Assembly: GCA_947493955.1 (NCBI GenBank)
Contig: CANLSQ010000001.1
Span: 1,240,001-1,304,000 of the forward strand
DNA length: 64,000 nt
Source: an uncultured Sphingomonadaceae bacterium
GTDB lineage: Bacteria > Pseudomonadota > Alphaproteobacteria > Sphingomonadales > Sphingomonadaceae
Direction: 5' to 3'
In this document: piece after piece, positions 1-9,658 of the stretch
Position numbering within the stretch: position 1 is the stretch's first letter
How the letters are laid out: every line of letters starts with the position of its first letter
Notes under the pieces: generated by a model
Databases searched by the model: none
Seen by the model: only the letters and a program-made list of their open reading frames with translations
What the model was told of the DNA's origin: nothing
Made by a program: the position numbers and the translations under genes

Positions 1-350
1 CAGCAGGCGTTCCGATCGAAGCCCTTGAAGGTCAGTCTGCACTCAGTGTTCCGGCTGCGTTGCTGGGCTCCGGCGAGCATTATGCGTTGGAAGTTTCCGG
101 CGATTCGATGATCGAAGCGGGTATATTGGACGGCGACTATGCGCTTATCCAACGCACGGAAACAGCGCGTAACGGCGAAATCGTCGTTGCGCTGGTCCAT
201 GATGAAGAAGCTACACTGAAATATCTGTTCAAGGATAATGGGCAGGTTCGCCTTGATCCCGCAAATCCAGCCTATGAGCCACAGATATTTGGCGCAGGTG
301 AGGTGCGGATACAAGGCAAGATGGCCGGACTATTGCGACGCTATAACTAA
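1..350 (+). CDS. lexA: LexA repressor, C-terminal part (5' truncated by window edge)
   Basis: This is the C-terminal S24 peptidase/dimerisation domain of the SOS repressor LexA. The open frame enters from the left edge (first full codon at position 3), so the DNA-binding winged helix is outside the window. The nucleophile serine lies in the motif [10 protein letters not shown] and the general-base lysine in EATLKYLF, the usual Ser-Lys dyad for RecA-stimulated self-cleavage. The end [11 protein letters not shown] matches the typical LexA C-terminus. It converges on comEC with only 18 bp between, and no clear terminator is visible. The family is certain; autoproteolytic competence is inferred from the dyad. 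Confidence 0.93.
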   Translation, partial: AGVPIEALEGQSALSVPAALLGSGEHYALEVSGDSMIEAGILDGDYALIQRTETARNGEIVVALVHDEEATLKYLFKDNGQVRLDPANPAYEPQIFGAGEVRIQGKMAGLLRRYN

Positions 351-368
351 CGATAGCTGGGTACAGTT

Positions 369-2648
369 TTATTCAGGGCTGCCTTTGATTTCTGCCGCTA
401 TTTTGGAAGTTTTCTCTTTCGGCTGCATATTTTTGGGCTCAGTGAAGCGCGTCCATTGATGACGCCCGGAACGGCCCAAAACGGTTGCAATCTTTTGGTT
501 CTCTAAATCTATAGTCATACCGCCAACCTGGCCCAATAAAATACGATCCGCCTTAAGCCAGCGAGGCTGACAACTGGCAGGGAGGCGCCGTTCGCTGATC
601 ACAATATCGGCACGCCGGCAGGCCGCTGACAGCGCCATGGCCGGAATATAGTAAGAGCTGCGCGTTGCAACGATCACCCAGTCTCGGCCTTCCCCCTCCA
701 TGATAACTGTGCAGCTATCTGCATTACACTGCGCATTGGGCCAGTCCTCTAGGGCTATTGCCTCTCCGTCAACGCCAGCATTTTCTAGCAACATGTCGCG
801 AATGAAGTTACCGCTGCGTGTGCGAAGCATCGCCAGCTCCCCCGCGTCATTGCGGATCCCGACATGACGACCATCTCCGGTAATGTAGAGATCAGGAGCG
901 CGGGTCGTGGCTATCATCAGGACACCAATTGCTATAGGTGCAAGACCGCAGATACGCCAAGACTGACTCCACAGGGCCAACCACAAGCCACCGGCAATCA
1001 CTAACCCAAACGCGGCCAGTGGCATGGTCGGCAACATGGTCACTGATCCCGGTCGACTGGATACATAGTGGGCCAACACCAGCAGACTGCTCAGCGCCTT
1101 TTCACATAACCACCAGAACGGTGCGCCCAAACCAATCGTATCAAGTAGCAATGCCAATGCTTCCAGCGGCATAATCACAAATGTTGTCAGCGGAATAGCG
1201 ATGATATTGGCCAGCGCGCCATAAATGCCGGCTTTGTGAAAATGGAACAGAGCAATGGGCATCAATGCCAGCTCGACGACCAGACCAGTGAGGAAAAGCG
1301 CCAATATGATCCGCCCCAGTCGCCTGAGAAGGGCTTCCTCCCGTCGTGCGAACAATGCCTGTATTCTAGGGTGTTCGTGCATCGCAATAATCGCGGTGAC
1401 AGCGGCAAAACTAAGCTGAAAGCTCGGTCCGACAAGGGATTCCGGCCAGATGATGAGCACAAACAGGGCCCCTGCCGCGACCATGCGCAGGGTGATGGCA
1501 CTGCGCCCCATGACGAGAGCTATGAGAACCAGCAATGCTGCGACACATGCTCTTATCGTTGGCACCTGCGCGCCCGTCATCAATGTATAACCCAGCGCTG
1601 CCACTGCTGCGCAGCCCGCAGCCACCAGAGGCAGCCGAAAACGCAGCGCTAATGTTGGAAATAGCGCCAAAATACGCAAAACTAACAAATAAACTGCACC
1701 GACAACCGCTGTTACATGCAGGCCGCTGATCGACAAAAGGTGCGCCAACCCACTGCGCCGCATGGCTTCTGCATCTTCGTCACTAATAGCCCCGCGATCG
1801 CCCGTGGCGAGCGTTGCACCAATCGCCCCTGCCCCGCCCACCATGCGGGACTGGACATGGCTCGACATCTCTTGCCGATATTCCGGCATGGCCGACAGCG
1901 GCCCCCAAGACGGCTCCGCTGCCTGAACGATCCGGATTTCTCCCAGCAACTGGCCGGTAGCCCCCAGTCCCATAAACCACGCACGGCGAGAAAAATCATA
2001 GGCCCCGGGCAGACTGGACATAGCGGGCGGCATTAACCGGGCGCGCAGTTGAATGATCGCGCCAGTCTGCAAATCGACCGCCGCTTTGTCGATCGGTACA
2101 TTCACACGCACCCGCGGTGGCAAATCCTGTTTCTCATGCGTATCCAGCGTCAACCGGACAATGTCGCGGGCACTGACCACTTCCACCTTTTCAATTTCTG
2201 CATGGAAAGACGCGACCATTGGCCGTTCCAATACTGGCGCTGCCACAGCCCATGAGCGGAACCCCATGAGCGCACAGCCGATGCCTATTAACATCATGAA
2301 CCAGAAAAACGCATTGCCTACCCTTCCGCCCATATTCAGGGCTTTGACACTTAAGGCCAAGCCGCAAGAAAGTGCGATAAAGGCGATCCAAAGGGCTACA
2401 TTTGCCAGCAGAAACCAGACCGCGATTCCCGCGCCAACGCCAACGGGCATCCATAAGGCCAGCCGGTCGCGCTCTTTTTCAAGCTGCATTTCCAGGCGTT
2501 TGAAAATTTCCAAATTTCCAAGATATTCAGGCAATTGTCGTGCGTGAAACGGCATGCTAAGGGCCTTGCCATTCGAACCGGAAATGGCGGCCATACCTAT
2601 ATCATCGGGCGTTACGCCAGGGCTATTCGGATCAAAGCCACTCTGCAT
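369..2648 (-). CDS. comEC: ComEC/Rec2 family DNA-uptake channel protein
   Basis: A 759-aa polytopic membrane protein of the ComEC/Rec2 family, the inner-membrane channel for single-stranded DNA in natural transformation. The cytoplasmic N-terminus is followed by an early membrane pair, a soluble OB-like region, then the competence core with motif HLLSISGLHVTAV and about eight hydrophobic segments. The C-terminal ~150 residues resemble the position of the metallo-beta-lactamase domain, but no HxHxDH metal-binding motif is visible. Met19 and Met32 are alternative starts that would leave more room for a promoter shared with divergent gltX (31 bp away with the start used). No other com genes lie in this window. 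Confidence 0.88.
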   Translation of the reverse strand: MQSGFDPNSPGVTPDDIGMAAISGSNGKALSMPFHARQLPEYLGNLEIFKRLEMQLEKERDRLALWMPVGVGAGIAVWFLLANVALWIAFIALSCGLALSVKALNMGGRVGNAFFWFMMLIGIGCALMGFRSWAVAAPVLERPMVASFHAEIEKVEVVSARDIVRLTLDTHEKQDLPPRVRVNVPIDKAAVDLQTGAIIQLRARLMPPAMSSLPGAYDFSRRAWFMGLGATGQLLGEIRIVQAAEPSWGPLSAMPEYRQEMSSHVQSRMVGGAGAIGATLATGDRGAISDEDAEAMRRSGLAHLLSISGLHVTAVVGAVYLLVLRILALFPTLALRFRLPLVAAGCAAVAALGYTLMTGAQVPTIRACVAALLVLIALVMGRSAITLRMVAAGALFVLIIWPESLVGPSFQLSFAAVTAIIAMHEHPRIQALFARREEALLRRLGRIILALFLTGLVVELALMPIALFHFHKAGIYGALANIIAIPLTTFVIMPLEALALLLDTIGLGAPFWWLCEKALSSLLVLAHYVSSRPGSVTMLPTMPLAAFGLVIAGGLWLALWSQSWRICGLAPIAIGVLMIATTRAPDLYITGDGRHVGIRNDAGELAMLRTRSGNFIRDMLLENAGVDGEAIALEDWPNAQCNADSCTVIMEGEGRDWVIVATRSSYYIPAMALSAACRRADIVISERRLPASCQPRWLKADRILLGQVGGMTIDLENQKIATVLGRSGRHQWTRFTEPKNMQPKEKTSKIAAEIKGSPE

Positions 2649-2679
2649 TATTTTTGCCTAACACAGGGAAACACCAAGC

Positions 2680-4098
2680 GTGAATCTTAATAAATCAGAA
2701 CAAGTCGTCACGCGTTTCGCGCCCTCCCCGACCGGGTTTTTGCATATTGGCGGCGCACGTACGGCGATGTTCAACTGGCTATTCGCCCGGCATCATGGCG
2801 GCAAGGCGCTGCTCAGAATTGAAGATACCGACAAGGCGCGATCCACGCAGGAAGCGATTGACGCGATTCTGGAAGGACTCGACTGGCTGGGTCTCGACTG
2901 GGACGATGAACCGGTTTTCCAATCAGAACGCGCGGCGCGCCATGCAGAAGTCGCGCATGAGCTGCTCGATGCCGGAAATGCTTATAAATGCTTTGCGACA
3001 CCGGAAGAACTGGCCGCCATGCGTGAGCAGCAAAAGGCGGAAAAGAAGCCGATGCGCTATGACGGCCGCTGGCGGGATCGCGATCCGTCCGAAGCGCCCG
3101 AAGGCGCGCCTTATGTGATCCGCCTGAAAACCGAGACTGGCGGCAAGATGACCATCAAAGATGCGGTTCAAGGTGAAGTGTCTGTGCAGAATAGCGAGAT
3201 TGATGATTTCATCCTTTTGCGCTCCGACGGTACGCCGACTTATATGCTGGCTGTCGTGGTTGATGACCATGACATGGGTGTAACGCATCTGATTCGCGGG
3301 GATGATCATCTCAACAACGCGTTCCGCCAGATGGCGATGATCCGCGCGATGGGTTGGGCCGAACCGGTTTACGCCCATATTCCACTAATCCACGGCAATG
3401 ACGGTGCGAAGCTTTCCAAACGGCACGGAGCCTTGGGCGTGGAGGCCTATCGCGACATGGGCATCATGTCCGATGCGATGTTCAATTATCTGCTTCGCCT
3501 GGGTTGGGGGCACGGCGATGACGAGATAATTTCGCGTGAACAGGCCATAGAATGGTTTGACCTGTCAGGCGTTGGCAAATCACCTTCGCGCTTTGATGCC
3601 AAGAAAATGCAAAACCTGAACGGTCAATATATTCGCGATGCCGATGACAAGGCGCTGGTAGCGCTGACAACACCCTGGATTGAGGACGAGCTGGGAGCAA
3701 AATTGACACCGGCTGAAAGCGATTTGCTGGTCCAGGCCATGCCGGTTTTGAAAAGCCGCGCCAAAAACCTTATCGAATTGGCTAATAATAGCCTTTTTCT
3801 CTATAAAAAACGACCACTTGACCTCGACGAGAAGGCACAATCTCTGCTAGATGCTGACGCACGGCAGCTGCTTGAATCGATTCATTCGACTTTGACCGAC
3901 CTTGACGACTGGACGATCCAGGCAACCGAGGACCGGGTGAAGGCCATAGCAGAGGCCGCCGAATTGGGGTTAGGAAAGCTTGCACAACCTATGCGGGCCG
4001 CCTTAACGGGAAGTACCAGTTCACCCGGAATTTTTGACGTGCTGATACTCTTGGGCAAGGAAGAGTCATTGGATCGTCTTGCAGATCAAATAAAATAA
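2680..4098 (+). CDS. gltX: Glutamate--tRNA ligase
   Basis: Class I aminoacyl-tRNA synthetase of 472 aa that charges tRNA-Glu (in many alphaproteobacteria also tRNA-Gln for later amidation). The start is GTG. The N-terminal Rossmann fold begins with [18 protein letters not shown], which contains the HIGH-type motif, and the KMSKS-type loop appears as KLSKRHG near residue 250. The C-terminal anticodon-binding helical domain is complete. gltA follows 32 bp downstream on the same strand, so the two may be cotranscribed. Whether this copy is discriminating or non-discriminating cannot be told from the sequence alone. Confidence 0.95.
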   Translation: MNLNKSEQVVTRFAPSPTGFLHIGGARTAMFNWLFARHHGGKALLRIEDTDKARSTQEAIDAILEGLDWLGLDWDDEPVFQSERAARHAEVAHELLDAGNAYKCFATPEELAAMREQQKAEKKPMRYDGRWRDRDPSEAPEGAPYVIRLKTETGGKMTIKDAVQGEVSVQNSEIDDFILLRSDGTPTYMLAVVVDDHDMGVTHLIRGDDHLNNAFRQMAMIRAMGWAEPVYAHIPLIHGNDGAKLSKRHGALGVEAYRDMGIMSDAMFNYLLRLGWGHGDDEIISREQAIEWFDLSGVGKSPSRFDAKKMQNLNGQYIRDADDKALVALTTPWIEDELGAKLTPAESDLLVQAMPVLKSRAKNLIELANNSLFLYKKRPLDLDEKAQSLLDADARQLLESIHSTLTDLDDWTIQATEDRVKAIAEAAELGLGKLAQPMRAALTGSTSSPGIFDVLILLGKEESLDRLADQIK

Positions 4099-4130
4099 CC
4101 TGAATTCTCAGGAGCAGAAAGGACAATATT

Positions 4131-5417
4131 GTGGGCAACAATAGCGCATCATTTAACCTAGACGGCGAAAATTACGAATTTCCCGTCATGCAGGGAACCG
4201 AAGGACCGGATGTCGTGGATATTCGGAAACTTTACGGACAGACTGGTGCCTTCACCTACGATCCAGGGTTCAAATCGACAGCCAGCTGCGAATCTGAATT
4301 GACGTTTATCGATGGCGGCGAAGGCATATTGCTGCATCGCGGTTACCCCATCGGTCAACTGGCCGAACATAGCAGCTTCATGGAAGTGGCCCACCTGCTC
4401 TTGCGCGGAGAGCTTCCAACAGCAGACGAATATGCGCAGTTCACCAACACGATCACGCGCCACACGATGCTGCATGATCAGTTTTCGACCTTTTACAATG
4501 GTTTCCGCCGCGATGCTCACCCGATGGCGATCATGTGCGGCGTCGTAGGTGCCCTGTCTGCTTTCTATCACGACAGCACGGATATCAGTGATCCCGAACA
4601 GCGGATGATCGCAAGTCACCGGTTGATCGCCAAAATGCCGACCATTGCTGCGATGGCGTATAAATATGCCGTTGGCCAGCCTTTCATGCACCCGGATAAC
4701 AGCTTGTCTTATACAGGTAATTTCCTGCGTATGACCTTTGGCGTTCCCGCCGAGCCCTATGAAGTTGTCCCAGCAGTTGAAAAAGCAATGGACCGGATTT
4801 TCATCCTTCATGCTGACCATGAGCAAAATGCTTCCACCTCAACCGTGCGGCTCGCCGGTTCTTCGGGAGCCAATCCTTTTGCCTGTATTGCTGCCGGCAT
4901 TGCTTGCCTCTGGGGCCCTGCCCATGGCGGCGCCAATGAAGCGGCACTCAACATGCTCCATGAAATCGGTCACCCTGACCGGATTCCGGAATATATTGAA
5001 CGTGCGAAAGACAAGAATGATCCATTCCGCCTTATGGGCTTTGGTCACCGGGTTTATAAAAATCATGACCCGCGTGCGACGGTCATGCAGAAAACCGTCC
5101 GTGAAGTCTTTGACGCATTGAAAGTCACCGACCCTGTCTTTGAAGTTGCTCTGCAACTAGAGGAAATGGCTCTGAACGATGACTATTTCAAAGAGAAGAA
5201 GCTTTTCCCGAACGTAGATTTCTATTCCGGCATCATCCTTTCCGCCATTGGTTTCCCGACCTCCATGTTTACCGCGCTCTTCGCGCTCGCACGGACCGTC
5301 GGCTGGGTTGCTCAGTGGAACGAGATGATTTCTGACCCCGGTCAGGTTATCGGGCGTCCGCGCCAGCTTTATACCGGCCCCACACAGCGCGATTATGTGG
5401 AAATTGGCAAACGGTAA
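4131..5417 (+). CDS. gltA: Citrate synthase (type II, hexameric-like)
   Basis: Citrate synthase, condensing acetyl-CoA and oxaloacetate as the entry step of the TCA cycle; 428 aa, the normal length for the bacterial type II enzyme. The start is GTG, preceded by an AGGA-containing region. Catalytic blocks visible are [14 protein letters not shown], the region [15 protein letters not shown], and [13 protein letters not shown], which carry the active-site histidines and the conserved arginine/aspartate. The C-terminus RDYVEIGKR is typical of the Gram-negative form. A strong hairpin terminator follows 15 bp after the stop. Confidence 0.96.
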   Translation: MGNNSASFNLDGENYEFPVMQGTEGPDVVDIRKLYGQTGAFTYDPGFKSTASCESELTFIDGGEGILLHRGYPIGQLAEHSSFMEVAHLLLRGELPTADEYAQFTNTITRHTMLHDQFSTFYNGFRRDAHPMAIMCGVVGALSAFYHDSTDISDPEQRMIASHRLIAKMPTIAAMAYKYAVGQPFMHPDNSLSYTGNFLRMTFGVPAEPYEVVPAVEKAMDRIFILHADHEQNASTSTVRLAGSSGANPFACIAAGIACLWGPAHGGANEAALNMLHEIGHPDRIPEYIERAKDKNDPFRLMGFGHRVYKNHDPRATVMQKTVREVFDALKVTDPVFEVALQLEEMALNDDYFKEKKLFPNVDFYSGIILSAIGFPTSMFTALFALARTVGWVAQWNEMISDPGQVIGRPRQLYTGPTQRDYVEIGKR

Positions 5418-5432
5418 TCTAGGAAAATATAG

Positions 5433-5462
5433 AAAAAAGGGAGCTTCATAGCTCCCTTTTTT
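5433..5462. terminator. Bidirectional rho-independent terminator
   Basis: Perfect inverted repeat with GGGAGC (5439-5444) and GCTCCC (5451-5456), a 6-nt loop TTCATA, an A-run on the left and a T-run on the right. The stem extends through the A/T tracts. It lies between convergent gltA (+) and the kinase gene (-) and can terminate transcription in both directions. Confidence 0.9.
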
Positions 5463-5466
5463 GTGC

Positions 5467-6867
5467 CTAAGCGGCGCGTGATGGCAGGCTGAGTTTAAAG
5501 GTAGAACCTTTGCCAACGGCGCTCTCGACTGTCAGGCTGCCGTCCATGGCATTGGCCAGACGACGGGAGATGAAAAGGCCCAATCCGCTGCCGCCGTCGC
5601 CAGAGCGCCCTAGTCTTTCGAACTTTTCAAATATTCTCTGCTGATCATCTTCGGCAATACCATCGCCCTGGTCACGCACGGTGATCACTGAGAACTCGCC
5701 CTCTGAAACAACCTGCAACTTAATGACCGAACCATCGGGAGAGTAACGGATTGCATTCCCGATCAGGTTGACCAATATCTGCAAAACCCTACGAAACTCG
5801 CCCTTTACCGGCGTTTCCAGGTCTTTGTCAGGCAAGTCAATTCGGATCTGGTGATCGGCTGCCTTAACCGCGAGCAGGCCAGCAGCCCGGTGTGCCAGAT
5901 CAACAAGATCAATATCATCTGCGGCAACTGAAAAACTGGTCCGCTGTATTGCTTCGAGATCGGACAGGTCATTGACCAGATCCATCAAGTGGCGACCGGC
6001 GGAGGCGATATCCTTGGCATAATCGGAGTAATCTCCACGCAATGGCCCTTCCAACCGGCTACCAATAGTCTCGGCATTGGCGATAATCTTGCCCAGTGGC
6101 TGACGCAAAGCCGGGCCCAATTGGGAACCGAAAAGGGAATCGCTGATCAGTTCGCTTTTTTTGATCGGAAGACTTGCCTCGTCTTCATTCTCTTTGGCTT
6201 CCCGTTCCTCATCCAGTTCCAGCGCGAAGCGATAGCCGGAAAACAGGCCATCATTGTCAATCAATGGCTGCCCGGACAGGTTGTAGAAGGACCTTTTTCC
6301 GTTTCTCTGGCGAACGTGCTGACCGCGCACCGGCTGGCGTTCAGATATTGATTCCACCAACACGCTCTGTTTGGATGGCTCTACAAAGTCGAAAATATCC
6401 AGCAGGGATTGACCGATATATTTCTCAACTGCATCCAGATCACCGGGCATGGACAAGGCCATGATACGTAGGGAGGCATCGGTCCGGATCGACCCTCGCC
6501 CATTGAGCCGGTCAAAATCACGCTGCCGCCCAGATGCCTGACTGCTTGTCGAAGGCGCAGGCGTTTCTTTCCAGTCAACTATACTGATCCCGACATTGCC
6601 ATACTGGTCACCAGGTTGAAGACGAATCTCAACCCACATGTTGATCAGGTTGTCTTCATCAGCCGCCTGCACTGGGCGTGACAGGTTCATGTTCAACTGC
6701 CTGCTCAAACGGCAGAGATTTGACAATTGTGGCACAGCCAGCGGCCCGCCCTCATAGCCGCCGCAATGCAGGTGAAGGCGCAGCAGCGGCGGGTCCGCCG
6801 AGACCAGACGGCCATCACCATCCAGTTGTCCGCGAACCGGCTCGGCCAGATTGCCGGTAACCGGCAT
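5467..6867 (-). CDS. PAS-domain sensor kinase lacking the phospho-acceptor histidine
   Basis: 466-aa soluble protein with no transmembrane segment. A PAS-like region spans about residues 110-215, a HisKA-like dimerisation helix pair about 245-315, and a HATPase_c domain about 350-463. ATP-binding boxes look intact: N box NLIGNAIRYSP, G1 DQGDGI, G2 GSGLGLFI. In the H box, where HELRTPL is expected, the sequence is PALRQPL, with Pro252 in place of His, so ordinary autophosphorylation on this helix is not possible. It is translationally coupled to the upstream DUF2336 gene by a TAATG overlap at 6867. The role is unknown. By analogy with DivL of Caulobacter (Tyr in place of His) it may act as an allosteric partner of another kinase; that is inference. 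Confidence 0.75.
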   Translation of the reverse strand: MPVTGNLAEPVRGQLDGDGRLVSADPPLLRLHLHCGGYEGGPLAVPQLSNLCRLSRQLNMNLSRPVQAADEDNLINMWVEIRLQPGDQYGNVGISIVDWKETPAPSTSSQASGRQRDFDRLNGRGSIRTDASLRIMALSMPGDLDAVEKYIGQSLLDIFDFVEPSKQSVLVESISERQPVRGQHVRQRNGKRSFYNLSGQPLIDNDGLFSGYRFALELDEEREAKENEDEASLPIKKSELISDSLFGSQLGPALRQPLGKIIANAETIGSRLEGPLRGDYSDYAKDIASAGRHLMDLVNDLSDLEAIQRTSFSVAADDIDLVDLAHRAAGLLAVKAADHQIRIDLPDKDLETPVKGEFRRVLQILVNLIGNAIRYSPDGSVIKLQVVSEGEFSVITVRDQGDGIAEDDQQRIFEKFERLGRSGDGGSGLGLFISRRLANAMDGSLTVESAVGKGSTFKLSLPSRAA

Positions 6868-7922
6868 TAGTCAGAAAACCCCGGAAGGCCAGCATTTAAC
6901 TGACGCTGCGCATCTTGGAAAAGTTTGTTGCCAGCCCACTTACTGACCAGTTCTGCGGCCTTCTCACCATCAATTTCGTTATAGGAAGCGGGGGTCAGTA
7001 ACTGACCGCTAGCGTCCAGCACACCGAAAATCGATATGGCATGGTCTGTCGGCAAATCAACTGCACGCATGGTCAGAACCAGTCGAACCATATTGGGTTC
7101 AGCGGTAAATAATATGAGTTGATCAACTGACAGTCCGGAGCGCTTTGCCAGGCGGGCAAGAAAAAGATCCAGCCCGTCATAAAGTGGATGAAGATGATGT
7201 TCATCCTCTGCCAACTGATCGACAAGTTGCGCCAGACGGCGTGCGCGGCTTTGCGTGCCAACGCTCTCATCATGTCCGCCCAGCAATTTCTCTGCTGCTT
7301 TTTTCAGGTCCGGTCCATCATAACCGGAAAGCTTTTGAATCGCCGCAACCACAGGCCACACAAGTGCAAACAATATTTCTGCAGGAAGACTGGCGATATG
7401 AGCATGAATGGAACCGGGCGCCGCATTGTCGCGGCTCTGCGCCACAAGCGATGCCATAGCGGCATCCGCAATCGCCGCATCTTCATTGTCGAGATAACGC
7501 GTCAAAACAGCTTCCAGATCGGACTGTGAAATTTTCTGCAAAAGCCGCGCACCCAGTTCTACCCGCTGTACGCTGATGAAAATATGGTTGAGCAGTGTTT
7601 TGGTTTCCAGCAAACCCGCATTTTGAAGCAACGGAAAACTATGTCCTCTGTCGCTGTTGCCGATCTCGATAATCGTATCATGTGTCAGGCCAAAGTCTTC
7701 GACAGCAATCATGCAGATTTCCGTTTCGATATCCTGCACGATAGACTGCAAATATAGGCGGCCGTTGGACAGCATGCGATCAGACAATATGATGTCCGAT
7801 TTCGGAAAGAGCGCGGCAGCAAGGTCGTCAGACACAGCGGCGCTTGAACCGCTGATTGCGGCAGCCTGCTGAACAAGGCCAGGGCCCGTATTCTGGTCCA
7901 TCAAAAAATCTCGCTTCACCAT
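6867..7922 (-). CDS. DUF2336-type helical protein, coupled to the His-less kinase
   Basis: 351-aa, predicted all-helical soluble protein resembling alphaproteobacterial DUF2336 proteins, a family without established function. Conserved-looking stretches are DIILSDRMLSNGRLYLQSIV, ILFALVWPVVAAIQKL and a long helical C-terminal half. No membrane segments or catalytic motif are recognisable. Its stop shares one base with the start of the kinase-like gene, so the two are cotranslated and probably act together. The family assignment is by recollection of sequence style and is moderate; the operon link is direct. Confidence 0.6.
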   Translation of the reverse strand: MVKRDFLMDQNTGPGLVQQAAAISGSSAAVSDDLAAALFPKSDIILSDRMLSNGRLYLQSIVQDIETEICMIAVEDFGLTHDTIIEIGNSDRGHSFPLLQNAGLLETKTLLNHIFISVQRVELGARLLQKISQSDLEAVLTRYLDNEDAAIADAAMASLVAQSRDNAAPGSIHAHIASLPAEILFALVWPVVAAIQKLSGYDGPDLKKAAEKLLGGHDESVGTQSRARRLAQLVDQLAEDEHHLHPLYDGLDLFLARLAKRSGLSVDQLILFTAEPNMVRLVLTMRAVDLPTDHAISIFGVLDASGQLLTPASYNEIDGEKAAELVSKWAGNKLFQDAQRQLNAGLPGFSD

Positions 7923-7973
7923 GGGTTTAGCCGTAGGCCAATGTGGTTAATATCTGGCTAAGTGCAATATTTT

Positions 7974-9176
7974 CTATTTTTGAGATACAGCGCCAGATTC
8001 CGAAGAAAAATAGTCGCGTCGTTCTGCAACCAGATAAACCAAACAGAACAAGGCAGCGGTGTAGAGACCAAGGGAGAATGCGCCAAAAGCAGCAGCGATC
8101 AATAAAACCAATAGAATCAAAGGGGTATCAGGCCTTATCCAGTTCAATCCGATATCATCCTTCGCCGCGTGAACGAGCCACAAATTACCAATTAGTAGCA
8201 GCAATATTGATATGTCAGCGAACAAGGTTGCCGAAGACGCTGTCCGCAGGACCGTAATTGTCAAAACCATTGCGGTTACCAAATAGAATATTGGTGCGGT
8301 CCAGTCCGGCTTGTTCAATTCGGTCGAAAACATGGAAATCCGTTTGTGGAGTACCAAAACCACGGAACCGAGAAACAGAAAGCCCAGCGAAGCGGCAGGC
8401 CATATGATAAGTCCAAGTCCCAGGGCGATTATCGAGCAGGCAATACTGGCCATCCCAAAATATTTCTTCGCATCGGGGGCCTGCCAAAGTACCGGCATCA
8501 GTTTGCGCATCAACGGCCAAACGACATATCGATCGAGGAAATTCTGCTTGGGAATTCGCACCGCACCGAGCCGCCGGTCGGCATAAGCCAAACTCCTCTC
8601 GGCATCGATCAGCTGGGACACTACATCGGACTGCATGTCCTCGTCAGATACCAGCTCTCGCTCACATTCCGACTGAACCGCGGTACGAAGCAATGCAGAG
8701 CCGACGTCCCAATCATCGGGGATATTCGATATCTCCTCGAGGCGTTTGGCTTTTAAAAGAGCTATGCCGAGCCATCGGTGGCTGAGATCAATCCGCTCAA
8801 AACTGTCGTAATTATCTGCATTTGTTACGACATAGATTGATTCAACGGATTTCCTGCTCAATTGAGCTTCAATCGGCTTTGCGGGGAGAATACCATCTCC
8901 AAGAAAAATAAAATCGTCATTTTCTGACGCATATTGCCCCAGATCGCTGGTATCGCGGACAATCTCGGCATCAATATTCTGGCGCTTCAGGGCATCAACA
9001 TATTGCAGCAAAGCCCCGGGCATAGTTGGGCTCAGCAATATAATCTTCTCTGCACCCATATTTCGGACAGATCTTACTTGCTGTTCAATGACATTACCAT
9101 CGAACAGCGGCAGCATGCCAGCAGGCCCATGCCCCACTTCATGCTCGGTCGATACGGAGATAAGGGCCAGTCTCAA
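7974..9176 (-). CDS. Nucleotidyltransferase-like / CDP-alcohol transferase-like membrane protein without visible catalytic motifs
   Basis: 400 aa with TTG start. Residues 1-150 look like a GT-A/nucleotidyltransferase fold (PLFDGNVIEQQVRSVRNMGA, then FIFLGDGILPAKPI). Residues about 215-390 hold five to six hydrophobic helices following DRRLGAVRIPKQNFLDRYVV. This layout recalls bifunctional inositol-1-phosphate cytidylyltransferase / CDP-alcohol phosphatidyltransferase proteins. However, the glycine-rich pyrophosphorylase loop is absent from the N-terminus and the D-x2-D-G-x2-A-R motif of CDP-alcohol transferases is not present in the membrane half. It may be a catalytically inactive relative or an unrelated protein. 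It lies 51 bp upstream of the DUF2336 gene on the same strand. Confidence 0.5.
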   Translation of the reverse strand: MRLALISVSTEHEVGHGPAGMLPLFDGNVIEQQVRSVRNMGAEKIILLSPTMPGALLQYVDALKRQNIDAEIVRDTSDLGQYASENDDFIFLGDGILPAKPIEAQLSRKSVESIYVVTNADNYDSFERIDLSHRWLGIALLKAKRLEEISNIPDDWDVGSALLRTAVQSECERELVSDEDMQSDVVSQLIDAERSLAYADRRLGAVRIPKQNFLDRYVVWPLMRKLMPVLWQAPDAKKYFGMASIACSIIALGLGLIIWPAASLGFLFLGSVVLVLHKRISMFSTELNKPDWTAPIFYLVTAMVLTITVLRTASSATLFADISILLLLIGNLWLVHAAKDDIGLNWIRPDTPLILLVLLIAAAFGAFSLGLYTAALFCLVYLVAERRDYFSSESGAVSQK

Positions 9177-9281
9177 AAATAAATCCCAATTTGCCAGTCA
9201 ACAGACGTGAGCATCATATAGGATTTACCGCCATGGCATCAAAGCGATATCTTCATCTATTAGTGCGGATATATGTGGTGA

Positions 9282-9596
9282 TTAGTCGCGATGATCTTCG
9301 ATCGCGGCAATAGCCCGTTCGAGCTTTTTTAGCACTGTCGGTTCACCCGGAGCAGACGTAACCGCTTCTTCCGCCAGATCCAGTACATGAGTCGCACCGA
9401 AACTGGCCGCCAAGCCCTTCAGGCGCAAAGCAGCATATTCCCAATTGGCATCACAACGTGCGCGGTGAAGCAAGTCGACCTGCCGTTTTGCACTGTCCAG
9501 AAAGGCGGTACGCAATTCCGCGATGAGTGACTGATCGTCACCAACTGCGGCGGTTAAAGCCGCGTCGAGCGCTCCATAATCGAATGACATGGGCAT
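9282..9596 (-). CDS. Hpt-like protein lacking the phosphorylatable histidine
   Basis: 104-aa helical protein matching the histidine-phosphotransfer (Hpt) domain pattern. The signature region normally written HxLKG followed by GA appears as LRLKGLAASFGA, so Leu57 stands where the phosphorylated His is expected while Lys60-Gly61 and the following GA are kept. The reverse-strand reading near 9415 was rechecked and is unambiguous. Length and helical pattern fit a single four-helix bundle. It lies 105 bp upstream of the nucleotidyltransferase-like gene and diverges from the coiled-coil gene at 9659. The role is unknown; binding to a receiver domain without phosphotransfer is a plausible inference. 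Confidence 0.6.
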   Translation of the reverse strand: MPMSFDYGALDAALTAAVGDDQSLIAELRTAFLDSAKRQVDLLHRARCDANWEYAALRLKGLAASFGATHVLDLAEEAVTSAPGEPTVLKKLERAIAAIEDHRD

Positions 9597-9658
9597 TTCT
9601 TACGGTGCCATGGTTAACTTATAGTTTCTCTGACCGATTTTTATGGTAAAACCGACTC

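Noticed and set aside
7947-7961. TTAA-N7-CTAA, similar to the CtrA site TTAA-N7-TTAA, before the DUF2336 gene
   Set aside because: One mismatch in a short degenerate motif is expected by chance; no second site supports it.
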